Shown: positions 11,240 through 22,900 of the stretch, piece by piece
Position numbering within the stretch: the first letter of the stretch is position 1
Layout of the letters: every line of letters starts with the position of its first letter
From: Saxidomus purpurata
Taxonomy: Eukaryota; Mollusca; Bivalvia; Venerida; Veneridae
Assembly (NCBI GenBank): GCA_022818135.1
Contig: JAFMSR010000013.1
Coordinates: 28,227,331-28,291,330 of the forward strand
Direction of reading: 5' to 3'
Length of the DNA: 64,000 nucleotides
The notes under the pieces: generated by a model
Databases searched by the model: none
What the model was told of the DNA's origin: nothing
The model's input: the letters and a program-made list of their open reading frames with translations, nothing else
Position numbers and translations under genes: made by a program

Positions 11240-12975
11240 GTGTCAATTATGCCCAAATTAATCAAAGAATTGTATGCTATCCTAGTTGGATGCCAAAAAT
11301 TCCACCAGCACGTTTATGGCAAACGTATTAAATGCCAAAATGATCACAAACCCCTGCAGGCAATATGGAAGAAAGGCTTGCACTCAGCACCCCTTCGTTT
11401 GCAACGCATGTTACTACACCTGCAGCAATATGACATTGATCTGGTGTTTGTCCCCGGGAAAGAAATCCCCCTAGCAGATACCTTGTCACCCGATACATGT
11501 CCAGATATTGTAGACGCATGCAGTTAAGACACACATGTACATGCAGTCATATCTAGCTTACCAGTTAGTGACCAGAAAATGGAACAAATTAGGGCCACAA
11601 CTAAATCCGACCCTCAAATGCAAATGCTTTCCAATGTTATTCTTGAAGGATGGCCAAATAATAGGTCTGACTGTCCGGAAGTATTGCTTGAATTTTGGAA
11701 CTTCAGAGATGAACTGTCAGTGATAGATTGCATAATTTTGAAAGGTGACAAAATCCTTGTTCCTAAGGAACTCAGACCCCTCATGCTAATAAACATTCAT
11801 GATGCACACCTAGGTGTCGATAAATGCACACAGCGTGCACGAGAAGTATTGTTTGGGCCGAACATTACAGTTGACATAAAGTCGAAAGTGCTTGAATGTC
11901 CCATATGTATAGAACACAGGTGTTCAAATGCAAAGGAACCCCTGCAACCCAGCAAAGTACCCGACAGACCCTGGCAAGTTTGTGCCACATACCTATTTCA
12001 CTGGAATAACGCAGATTTTGTTTTGTTAGTGGATGCTTACAGCAAGTATTTCGAGGATAGTCAACTCTCAAATACAAAATCAAGTACGGTCATACATTAA
12101 AAGGTTACTTCAGCCGACATGGCATCCAAGACATGCTGCACTCAGATAGTGGCCCCTATTACAATGCAGAAAGTTTCTCATTGTTTGCAAAACAGTATGT
12201 CTTCGGGCATATCACATCATCTCCAGGTCATTCATCAGGCAATGGTCTGGCTGAGATTACTGTCAAAACTATCAAGTCTTTGTTTACAAAGTCGAAACAG
12301 GCAGGACAAGATCCTTATCTTGCAGTCTTGGAATACCGTAATGCTCCATTATCTTGTGGAAAATCCTCAGCGCAATTACTAATGAGCAGACAACTAAGGT
12401 CAACACTGCCATTAACATCTCAGCAACTTGATCCAAAAGTGCCTACCACACAGATCATCAAAAATAACATGCAAATTGCACAGCAAAAGTCAAAATATTA
12501 TTTTGACCAATCAGCCAAGTACTAAAACCTCTTTACATTGGAGAAAGTGTTAGAATTCGAGAAGGAAAACGTTAGCTTCCAGCAGTTGTTAGACAAAAAG
12601 TAAATGACAGGTCTTACATTGTTGAAACAAAAGAGGGTGCATTTTACAGGAGAAACAGATGCCATCTCCTCAAGACAAACGAACCACCATTTCTTAAACC
12701 TGACACTAGTTTTCAGTTAACAGCACCTCAACCACCTTTAGAAATTAAAGTCTTTGACCCTGCTGTCCATAACCCCATGAAAATTCAACCTGGGAAACAA
12801 ACTGTGACATCAGGTCAAAATGCCAATTCCCAGGAATCTATGATTCCCTTGTAGCTCCAGACACCCAAACAAACATCACCTGTCAAACATCAATCATCAC
12901 TGTCTGAGAATCCAAGTTTCTATACAACAAGATCAGGTCGCAGTGTTAAAAAATCTCAGAAACTTACTTATTAAT
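11240..12975 (+). mobile_element. Ty3/gypsy retrotransposon relic: RNase H and integrase
   Basis: Order on the plus strand is as follows. An RNase H C-terminal piece at 11240-11525 has KELYAI near its start and DHKPL. A linker and zinc-binding region follow at 11579-11990, with an HxxHLG-like start and CPICIEH. The integrase core comes next, with a D in LVDAYSK (about 12030) and a D in HSDSGPYYNA (about 12140), then an SSPGHSSGNGLAE block. A tail ends TRSGRSV at about 12930-12970. Protease, the main reverse transcriptase and both LTRs are absent. At least one frame break lies near 12100, and the part after 12525 contains stops. The element is decayed and truncated at the 5' side. Confidence 0.85.
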
Positions 12976-13549
12976 ATGTGATATATCAATACTATTTTAC
13001 ATTTTGTATTACAAAGATAATACTAAAGTTTAATAGACAGATCATTCTGTAAATAAAACAGGTACATTCTACAGATGTAAACATTAGCACTCTTGTGGTC
13101 AGTGTAGTTTATTGGCAATTAGTTAAACATTAATTCTGGGACTACCAACTGAAATGGAGCAATAGATAATGATGGCTGATAAGCCTTGAATAATTATCTG
13201 ACACAGTGGAGATACTTGAACATTAAACAGCAATAAACCGGACAGGTTGATTTATTGCGGTATCAGTGAAAGAATGCTATGAACTCTGTGATGCTACCAT
13301 CTGTGCATCTTTTATTTGTATTGAATTATTTGCAGTAGCATACATGCATCTATTATCTTGTTACAAAAGGGAGATGTTTCATATACTACATGCATACAGT
13401 AGAACATGTACCTTTAAAACAATGCTTAAAGTAGGCACCGCCTACTGACCTCTCTGCCTTATAGATTTGTATTCATTCTCTGATATTAAATAGAATAGTT
13501 AACATCGTCTCACTGATCTTTAACACCCAAAACAGTCCCCCTCCCATTT
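12976..13549. other. Spacer between two retroelement relics
   Basis: AT-rich sequence that may include the gypsy 3' untranslated or LTR remnant. No direct repeat partner is available in the window to define an LTR. Confidence 0.35.
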
Positions 13550-14045
13550 CTTGTTTAGTCAGTTTTGAAAGGCATTAATGGAGGATGTTCTTCTTTGACG
13601 ATTCTGGTTCTTCTTCTCTGAACATTTTCTACAGCCTTTTGTTCTTTCTTAACTCTTGAAGATCAGACTGGTACAGCATATATACTCTAGATGTAGCCTG
13701 ACAATTGCCTTATATAGAATCAGAAACATATCCTTTGACATATAACTAAATGTATTCATTATTAGACCTAGATTTCTCTTCGCTAATTTTACTTTTATGT
13801 TTACGTGGTTATCAAAATTGAGTTTGGGATTCAAAACTACACCTAAATCTTTCTCTGTCTGTACTTGTTGGATTTCTGACCTGACACCCTCTTTATTTTC
13901 ATGTAATATTTATCTTTCCCTGGACTGTTACCAATTTTCATGACTTTGCACTGTTTGTTTTCAAGGCAAGTTTCCACCTATTAGATCATTCAGTAGCTGT
14001 GTCAATCCTGTCTTGCAGTGACTAGCTGTCTTCATTATTATTGAT

Positions 14046-15116
14046 GGTTTTATTGGCCTGGGGACTGAAAGTCCCTTAGGCCTAAGTTAGCATACCACAT
14101 TTCAAACACTACAAGAAATTTAACTGTGCTATGTGCGAATAACAACTGTAAACATGCGCTATGTGTAGGTATTGCAAGACAGACCAGATCAATCTTCTGT
14201 TTGAATGTCGCATATGATAAGATCATATATTACAAATAAAAAGAGTAAATGCAACTTCAAACGATTGCAGGAAGGTATATAGCTTACGGGCTGCATTACA
14301 CATTTTTTTCTGTTTTAGACATTAATGCGCTGTTAGCCGATTACGGAAGATAATTATGCATATCACGGAAAAGTACGGATATTTACGGAAATTGACGGAG
14401 ACGTACGGAGCTCGATATAAGAGTTTGTAGTTTGATTTTCAAATTTCCGATGTTATTTCATTGACAACTTTGTTATTTACGAACGATTACATATATATTT
14501 ACCTAAAAATAAATTTCTCTAAAAAAATATTTAATTTACGTACATTCCCGAGAAGGAACTCACATGATCAAAATCACCCGCTATTTATCGAGGACGCTGC
14601 ATGTCAAGGCCCAGTGAACGGTTTCACAGATTACAACTACAAGGTAACCCAGAATCTTTTTGGTTTTCTCTGTTATACACTTGTACAGTACTGTATTTAT
14701 ATTTCATTGCTGGTATTGCTTTTGTTTATTTCTGTTTCAAGGTGTTGTCCTTGGTACACAATAATTTTCGATCCACATCATCAGATCATATCGCTTGAAG
14801 TTGTACAAAGCGCGATCGAATTATTTTTATTGGCTTAAACATTTATAATGTTGACTATGTGATTATTTTTCATTTAACGTACGTTTTATAATAAAACAAA
14901 CTTCCCTGCCACCCATATATTTGTGAATCATTCATTCTTTGTCATATATTGAATTTCGCCCTATGCACATTTCGACCCGCGCTTTAGGTAAGGTTCAGCG
15001 CAAAACACGTAGGTCAAAAGTTGTTTTTCGGGTTGTTAACCTATAGCCCCCAGGTCTTCAGCGCTCACAGCGCTTTGATTCTTGTATACACCTTGGTATC
15101 TCAGCGCAGTTTAAAG
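14046..15116. other. Foreign segment inside the LINE relic
   Basis: It replaces the LINE block expected to contain the catalytic reverse transcriptase motif. Within it, ACGGA recurs at 14340-14415, and a short frame from ATG 14601 (MSRPSERFHRLQLQ) runs into a GTAACC donor-like site near 14645. I do not recognise the sequence; it could be another transposon or rearranged DNA. Confidence 0.45.
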
Positions 15117-15525
15117 ATCATTGATGTAACTCAAGAATAGGACAGGCCCTAATACACTTCCTTGACGTACACCACTGACAACAGGTGTCAATTTAGATGC
15201 GTCACCGTTCACCACTACTCTTTGTTTTTGGGTATGTAAGAAACCTTTGGTCCATTTAAATAGTTGTCCGTGTATCCCATAGCCCCATACCTTTTTAATA
15301 GCCGCTCATGGGGGACCTTGTCAAATGCTTCCCTAAAGTCTAAATACACAACATCTACATTTCCACCCTCATCAATAATAGCCTTAGACCAGTCTTCACA
15401 CACTCAATAAGCTGAGATGTACACGAATAACCTGTTCTAAAACCAGGCTGGTTCCTTAATAAGAGATAATTACTTTCAAGGTGGTGCACTTTGAATATTC
15501 ATTTTTTTTAACAATTCTACAACAG

Positions 15526-15760
15526 ATTGTTGTTTAACGTCCACTTCAACAACAGGCGGACAGTTTAATTAACAATCGTTCATAGGAAGAACCAGTGATA
15601 GATTTAAATCCTCCGTACGAAACTGCCAACGTTCTACAATAAAGAGACATGGTCGGTAGCAGGGCTCAAACCAATAACCCTCAACCTATAAGAGGTTACA
15701 GTGAATGCAAGACGGCGACTCAAACCGGTCAACAACGGAGGCTGACTGTTTGTGCTGGTT
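15526..15760 (-). mobile_element. tRNA-derived SINE inserted in the LINE relic
   Basis: On the minus strand it matches the SINE at 3326-3559: CACTGTAACCTCT in the head, GTACGGAGGAT in the middle, and a 3' end in CGTTAAACAACA. LINE coding sequence (VVELLKKMNIQ) ends where the SINE begins, so the SINE is the younger insertion. Confidence 0.75.
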
Positions 15761-16099
15761 CGAATCCAGGAAGACACTTAGGCTATTTAGCATTTAGTTT
15801 CTGTCAATCTTCAGGCAATCCTCTATCTGACATATACCTAGAAAGTATCTGCTCGACGAAAATAACTCATCACGTTACATTTTAAAGATATTTTCAAAGT
15901 ACACTTTTTAAGTCATTTTTTTGGTCACGTCACAAAACACCAAGAGTCTTCTTAAAATGTTCACTTTCTATACATTGTATTTAGATTTAACTGCAAAATG
16001 CACATTTTGTATCGGTGACAAACTTTTAAAGATTTTCTTTGAATCATAAAGGCAGTATACACCGTCCGTCTACCTCAATACAGAATATTACATGATAAA

Positions 16100-16290
16100 A
16101 ACTTAGGTTGTTAACCCTATGATAACTAAAGAACGCTTGGGCCTAGGATCCTGAAACTTGATGTTGAGGTTGGTCATGACCAGCAGAGACCCCTAGTGTT
16201 TTTAGGTCAGTATGTCAAAGATGTCATTCTGATTCTAGAAGCACCAAATCGCACCTGTCTTATACCTTTAGGTGATTCTGACATGGCTAT
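16100..16290 (+). repeat. Interspersed repeat with GTCATGACCAGCAGAG core
   Basis: Blocks TTGGGCCTAGGATC, AAACTTGATGT, GAGGTTGGTCATGACC and AGGTCAGTATGTCAAAG are shared in order with 34140-34250. It is a member of an abundant non-coding family, and here it sits between two pieces of the LINE. Confidence 0.7.
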
Positions 16291-16984
16291 GTAATCACCT
16301 TTTGAAAAAAATAAATTTTTGTACTGTACTAATTTTGAGATCAACATAACAGTTTAAATCAAACGATACAGTTCAGTGGTCACTTTTATCAAGACCAGCG
16401 GAGTACAGTTTATTGTTGACCATGTATTCTTCATTTGTAAAAGATTTATCTGGAAGGCGGTTGATGTCTATACTTATTGGGTTGTCTTACATCTTGATAC
16501 AAAAAGATGTCATGGATTCCTTCAACAAGTTTAGTTCTTATATGGTTGCCATTCATGAAATACGTTTCATTGTCCCAGTTAACATCTGAAAAGTTGGAAT
16601 CACCAACAATTAAACAATGGGAATAACCTTTGGTGTATACAGTACTTAGCAGTTGCAACGGTAATTGGACATTTAGAACACTACTATTTGGGCTTATATA
16701 CATCCAACTAACAATCTGTCATTTTTCCTTAGATTTATCTCACACCACACTAATGAAAATCTAACTTGCAATTTCTTAAGTAGAGCGCCACCCCTCTCCT
16801 TTCTTCATCATTGGCTAGATGAATATCATAGTTATGTAAGTTATACATTTCTATGATTTGAGGATTGTTCAAATATAAAAGCATCTAGAACGTTATCTCG
16901 CTCAATTATCCGAAAATTATGAGGAAATTAAGATTATTGGGTAGATAAACATGATAGCTTTACATTGATACCACGCCCATTAAA

Positions 16985-17960
16985 ATCAGTTCACTTTAGC
17001 TGTGTCCATCGCTCGCTAAACGTTACCTACTCGTGTATACTAATACAAAAATGGTTGGAAGAAGGTCAGCGTACGCCGTTGAAATACGGTCCTGTATCAA
17101 GAATCGTTGTATTCTTGGCATAGGGTGTAAAGACATTTTTGATGAATTATGTTCTGTTTATAGGCATAATAAAATGTCCTTTTCGACAGTTATTCGTTGG
17201 TCTAAGAAATTCAAATGTGTGTTAGTTTCAACAAAAGATGCACCACATGGCCGTCGGCCGAAAACAGCAATGTCTGCCAAGATGGTTGCTAGTGAGAAAG
17301 AAATAGTTGCTACTGATGCAAGATACACCGCTAGGCAAATAACTAGTATGGTTTGCATCTCATTAGGAGCAGCTCATGCAATACTGAAACGTAATTTGAA
17401 AATGAGAAAGATCGTTGCTAGACGAATTTCCCATCTGTTGACAGATGAGCAGAAAAAAGCACGCGTGCAATGCGCGAAAAGGCTGCTTAAACGGTTTAAA
17501 GGCAAATCCGTAAATGCGAAGATTTACAAATGTCGTAACTGCTTCGAAAACTGAAGAATTTGTCCAAAACAAAGATCCAGAACAAAATGTTGGGCAACAA
17601 AGTTAGCTTGCTGCAATGACAATGCATCATCGCACAAGGCGGCTATGAAGACTGTCTGAAGAAGGTAAAGATTGCCATATTCTCCCTCACTATTCGTATT
17701 CGGTCCTGACCTTGCCCCTGGTTTCTTTTTTGTTCCCTAAAGGCTAAAAATCCTTATGTGGTCGAAGATTTGTCAAGACTAAAATTCTTTGAAAACTGAA
17801 AAATATTCCTCTGAAAAATCGAATACCTGCAACTGGCTTGGCAAATGCCTTCAAGCTTGATTGCATAAATGCGAAACATTGCATATCTGTTGTTGGTACA
17901 ATACTTTCTAGGGGTCAAGAAAAAGATTTATTGTACTCTCTCAACCCTACATTCGTATGT
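16985..17960 (+). mobile_element. Mariner-type transposon relic
   Basis: The open frame 17033-17554 encodes the N-terminal DNA-binding half of a mariner transposase. It has two helix-turn-helix regions (RSCIKNRCILGIGCKDIFDE and RYTARQITSMVCIS) and the HLLTDEQKKARVQCAKRLLK linker. Most of the catalytic core is missing. A remnant resumes at about 17615-17760 with CNDNASSHKAA (the DNAPAHKA-like block) and ILPHSPYSFDLA, then LFPKAKNP. A tail with CETLHICC-like sequence follows to about 17930. It separates the LINE endonuclease into two parts, so it inserted after the LINE. Terminal inverted repeats were not resolved and the element is inactive. Confidence 0.8.
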
Positions 17961-19339
17961 GCTTAGATGCATTCATATTTGAACATTCATCGTAATACCA
18001 ATATCTCGTGTCTTGGGGAATGTCTCTGTCACCGCTAATATGTGAGGATCTTGGCTTCCTGCAATCTCTCGGAGAGTTCTAGCATATTTACTTTTGTCAA
18101 CACATCAGCATTGATATAGATAACTTTCAATTTGTCCACATTATTTAAACATGAAGAACTATTAAAACTATATTTATTCCCACCATTTAAAATACTTACC
18201 TTATTTAAGACGTTTCCCGTATTAGCCGGGTTAAAACACAAATTATTCACGCGGCATATCAGGAGATCTAGGATCCCTTGCCCCCAACTGTTGATGCTAA
18301 TGACACAGACTCTGCCCCATATAGAATTGCATGTTCAGTTTCATTCAGATAGCCTGTGTTTGGTTCTTGACTAAGTTAAGTACCATCAACTTCAAAAGAC
18401 TGGTTTCTACCGTCAGTGTTTAGATGGTTGGCTATATCAGAACATGTTGCTGTTTTCCTTCTTTTACCTTTCCTTTCCTCCCTTTGTTCCATTATCATAT
18501 TCTTTACCATTATAACGTTTTTGAATTTATCTTCCACATGTCCTTAATTGTCTCTGCGTTTTCCACCGTTAGAACAGTTTTTAGAGCTCTTGGATTTGTT
18601 TTGGTAGCTTTTTTCTGCCTAATCTGTGAAGTGGTGCTTCAATTTGTATGTTGTGAACTTTAATTTTTTCAGCTATTGATTTAATATTTACTTCGTCAAA
18701 GTCTTCATTCATTAAACCTTGTACATGGCTACCTTCACCCACGGTATATACGATAATGTTCATTTCTCTTGTTTTCCTGTCCTCCATTTCTTTACATCGA
18801 GTATCAACTAATTGTTTCTGATCTTCTTCTTCTGTTACATCTTCCCTTACTTTTTATCCCTGTTTTTATTTTGTTTTCTGTGTTTTGTTCTTAATTTTGC
18901 ATATCTTTCTCTAATAATATTAGCCTCTAATCTTGCTTTTCGTTAAGTTGCTGTAAAGTTTCATTAATTTGAGCTAATGTTGGAATTGTTGTTTTGCAAC
19001 TTTTACAGTGCCATTTATAATCCTCAATTTCTTCAACTTCTTAGATAAAATACTCGTAGAGATAAACCAGTGTTCTACAGAAACAGAGTATACAGTCATT
19101 ACACTATACTCTCTCCCGATCTTTTTTACCACCATAGCATCTACTGCATTTGTTGTCATCATCAGTTGGGCTCCCTTCCAATTTACTTTTCCTATCAATG
19201 TCTCGCTCATTTGGTCGACACAATGCTGGACGTTTTGTTGTTATTTTTAACAATAGACTATTTGTTAATGCATTAAAATGTTGTAAGTAAAACAGTTGTG
19301 TAAAACTAAATGCAAATCAGATATACAGTAGCGAGTGTA

Positions 19340-19566
19340 TGATTTAGATTGTTTATAGTCCCGGCAGACCCTAGGATTTCTCTAAAGATGAAACTGCCAA
19401 TACCCTTGACTGGTGCAGGTTAAAGAGACAGATGCAGTAAAGCAAGGGAATCCAGACACGAGATCCTAGCTCTTTACGAATAGACCCATTGGTTCTCTAT
19501 TTCTGAAATTCCCGGTGCACTGGCTGATTTGTAGTCGAGAGCGTTAACCATTCGGTCGCAGTACCA
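19340..19566 (-). mobile_element. tRNA-derived SINE, minus copy of an inverted pair
   Basis: On the minus strand it starts GTGGTACTGCGACCGAATGG, has GGTTAACGCTCTCGACTAC, then GGGTCTATTCGTAAAGAGCT and GGATTCCCTTG, and ends GGGACTATAAAC. The body matches the plus-strand copy that starts about 85 bp away. Confidence 0.8.
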
Positions 19567-19651
19567 CTCTTTTTTTTACAGTAGCGACAAATTCAGTACA
19601 CCTTAAGCATATTAAGTACATTACTAGCTATAAGCAACAATTTCTTGAATA

Positions 19652-19915
19652 CGTGGTGGTGTGGTGGCCGAGTGGTTAACGCTCTGGACTACCAATCCGG
19701 AGGTCCCAGGTTCGATTCTCGGCCGGGGCACTGGATATTTCAGAAACGCTTTTCAGTGTTTCCTACCTATCTGAGATGAACTGGTTAGAAACCCAGAGGT
19801 AGTCTCGCGTGTATCGGTGCTTTACACCGGGCACGTAGAAAAGAACCAAGGGGTCTATTCGTAAAAGAGCTAGGGTCTGGTACCCGGATTCCCTTGTATC
19901 TGCTTCTGTCTCTAA
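19652..19915 (+). mobile_element. tRNA-derived SINE, plus copy of an inverted pair
   Basis: The head resembles a type II (Leu/Ser-like) tRNA: GGTGGCCGAGTGGTTAACG as A box, and GGTTCGATTCT as B box. The body has TGCTTTACACCGGGCACGT and GGGTCTATTCGTAAAAGAGC, then CGGATTCCC. A conserved body after the tRNA part argues against a functional tRNA gene. Confidence 0.8.
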
Positions 19916-22900
19916 AATAAAGGACCACAATGGAAATAAGAGCTTGCTCTTTATTGTGTTATTTTTGGTACTTGGTACTGAAATAGATACACATACACAT
20001 TCCTGCAAAAAGACTGACAAGTGTCTATAACTGTAATTAATGGGTAGATACAAATCTGACAAACGTAAATTTCTTAAATGAATAAAAATGAAAGAGGCCA
20101 TACCGAACATATTTCCTCATCGATATCGTACCAGAGGGGCACTGTGTGTCAGCAGCAGTGATGAGAAAAAATATATATTAAAAAACCCCCACAAAAAACA
20201 GTAATTAAAACATCTTAGTGTTGTGAATTAAATATTTTCCTTGATATAGCCATTTTATATAATTCAAGACCTTTTCGATGGTTTACTCTTAAATATAATA
20301 AATCGATGTTATCTTGCTACCATACGGGTTTTTCATAGACTTCTGTGCATGCGTGACAGTAACGGATATTGACCGCATTATCAACGGAGGGGGCAGTTAC
20401 AAGCGACTGTATAAGCGATACATACTGATATATTGATCTATCATTTATATTTCTTTTATAAAACACTTTAGCGACATTGTTAAAAGCTATATAAAGGCTT
20501 TTATAAAATCATATTTTATTCTTTTTGAAAATAGGCAATCCTTTTCACGATGGTATGTATACTAAAGGAAACTTCTAACGCACCATTTGCCTTTTCCCTT
20601 CTTATTTATTTATAAACCGTTCCATCATCTGCCGGCTTACTTTTAACTATCGATCAACGAAAGCTAATGTTTAGAAACTACAGACATGGGCTTGGTTTGA
20701 TCAACGTGCGTAGTATACAGATTAATATAAACATATGACAGTTGGCTTTTGTATTGATTAAAAAGAAATGTACTGTGAATCAACCCTGGTTATATCTTTG
20801 AATAAATAAGGTACAATTCATTGAAGTTCTTTCGGATAATAATCGACCAAAGTAAATTTCAATAAAATAGACAGTATCACTTTTGAGTGTACGCCCTGCA
20901 TCTAGTTAAAATCATTAGTGGCGTATGAGTTTTAGACGTTGGAACCATACCGGATTAAAAGTTTTAAAACCTGTCAACCTGTGTTAAGACAATGAGGTTG
21001 AAACGAAATTGTGGTTAATTATTCAATAAACCACGACAAGAGCCTCTTGACGTCGCAAGTGATGGTGATGTGACACTATAACAGATCCACAGGAAAACAA
21101 TTACATCGTTTAACTGATCCTAACAAATGGTATGTCGTGTTAGAATAGAAATGAAAGTATGAACAATTTTACTGTGGTTTGTACATTGTGTTACAGAGAC
21201 AGATCGACAGAACCGAAACTGTTGTTGTGAGACAATGTTTTACAACTTCTATTAATCGCTCTAGAAACACACTCCAGATGGAATCAACCCCGAAGAGAAA
21301 GTGACAATGTTGAATTATCACGAGGTGAACGTGCTATCACTTGACCAATGCGGCTTTCTAGACGTGATGTTTCTCTGACGTATAACACATAAGGTAATTT
21401 AATACTTTTATTTGAGATCTTCATTAGCAACGTATTGTTTTTTATTGGTTCGTTGTTTTTGTATGTTTTTGTAATGAAAAGCATGCTTTTGGCAGCCAAT
21501 ATGGAACTTATCATTCACTAAACCTACTGCCAGCATACAATTCTATACTATTGCAAATTTCTCCTTTATACGCAAAGAAGGATATAAGCTTGATAATATA
21601 TCACTCCAGACGTCCGGAACTATTTTTGGCTGCTGAAATTCCCTCCTGCGTAATTTTCACAAAACATTCATTAATACCCATAGAATGGCATTGTTTTTTT
21701 TTAAATGAAGTTACATAATTTAAAACAAACCGTAGCAAACTTGAATACACTTCTCGTATCGTCTGTAATATCAGCAGCAACAAATTATGAATAATAGTAA
21801 AAAGGAACAGTCAAACTTCCACGGAATACTATGAGTTCAAGCAACGATTTCAAGTTAGCGCAGTAAATTGTACCCCTTCGAACATCTTTTTCGTTTATAT
21901 TACCGTGTTAAACTGAAATAAACTTGTGGGTGATATTCCAGATCATATACCACGGTTTGTGGTTCAGATGCTTCGAACTTCGTAATTAGATTACAGCACG
22001 TATGAACCCCAAATCGACATATAAATGACCGTGGACACAAAGACTAAAAAGGAGACGAAGTAGATACGTATAAAACGCGAGGTATTTTCTTTGTTGGGCG
22101 ATTTTAAACGGATGCGGTAGCGCAGACAACACAATGAAGAAATAAAATCGTTAGTTATTGTATGAAATCAGCGGGTCCTTATACAGTTCTAATCGTCTGT
22201 GCAAATAATAAAACTTCTGCAAATTTCTAGTATTCTGAACAGTTTTCATGATCACTCAACACCTATATTTGTACATGCATGACTAATATGACCGGAAACA
22301 TTTAAATTATTCTATTCACTGAGACAGTGTGTTAGGTTTTCTTCATTTCACATAGGAACGATATTTCTGTAAGCAGTGCCTATGCATGCTAGACAAACGT
22401 AATCACTGGTAAAAAGATAGTTCTTGCTTCAAAAACATAAATGCTGCTTCATTTGCATTTTATGCATGTTTGTTGTTATATGCGGTTTTACAGTTTGGGT
22501 CTGCCACGTTACGAAACCTTACCAGAATAAACAGGGCATTCATTTTTTCATCTAATTGTCGTTGCATAGGGAACTATGTACATGATTTTGTGATACACTT
22601 ATTCTATCATCGTTTCAAATCAACATTCTACAACCAAAGTTGACAATAACATTTTCGGTTTTTTAATACAACGGACTTCCTGTAGGAGTACATCTACTTC
22701 TTGTCACGGGATCGTAAACATAATGATGCTTCGCGACGCTTTGAATACGTGATATTAAGGACAGAGACAAATGTAAAGAAATGCACTTTATTTTAGGCAT
22801 ATTAAACTATTTGTACCATCGCTAAACCGCGAGCTGATACAGTAACAGCCTCAAGAAAATTGATGATCCAATGCTGTCTATATCAATATTGATAGTACTA

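Larger units (their letters stand above)
13550..19260 (-). mobile_element. Decayed CR1-like LINE, heavily interrupted
   Basis: Pieces follow LINE order on the minus strand. At 19250-18960 there is a PHD-like zinc finger remnant (CSRC...CNDC...WHCKSC, frameshifted). At 18970-18560 a short coiled region is followed by an RRM-like ORF1 piece (RKTREMNIIVYTVGEG). At 18250-17980 is the APE endonuclease start (KLKVIYINADVLT, then ILAVTET). At 16870-16446 is the APE middle (ANDEERRGVALYLR, then LIVGDSNFSDVNWDNE). At 15520-15117 is reverse transcriptase (NQPGFRTGYSCTSQL, VVYLDFREAFDKVPHERLLK, VRQGSVLGP). At 14045-13580 is the thumb region (LNPKLNFDNHVNIKVKLAKR, LILYKAIVRLHLEY). The catalytic FADD block is missing, replaced by about 1 kb of other DNA. 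Frameshifts and stops are frequent. The clade is inferred from the PHD-type ORF1. Confidence 0.8.

Noticed and set aside
11240..12975. Intact Ty3/gypsy element
   Set aside because: The LTRs, protease and main polymerase are absent, and the frame is broken near 12100 and after 12525.
19652..19730. Functional tRNA gene
   Set aside because: The tRNA-like head is followed by a body shared with other SINE copies in the window, and the stems pair poorly.
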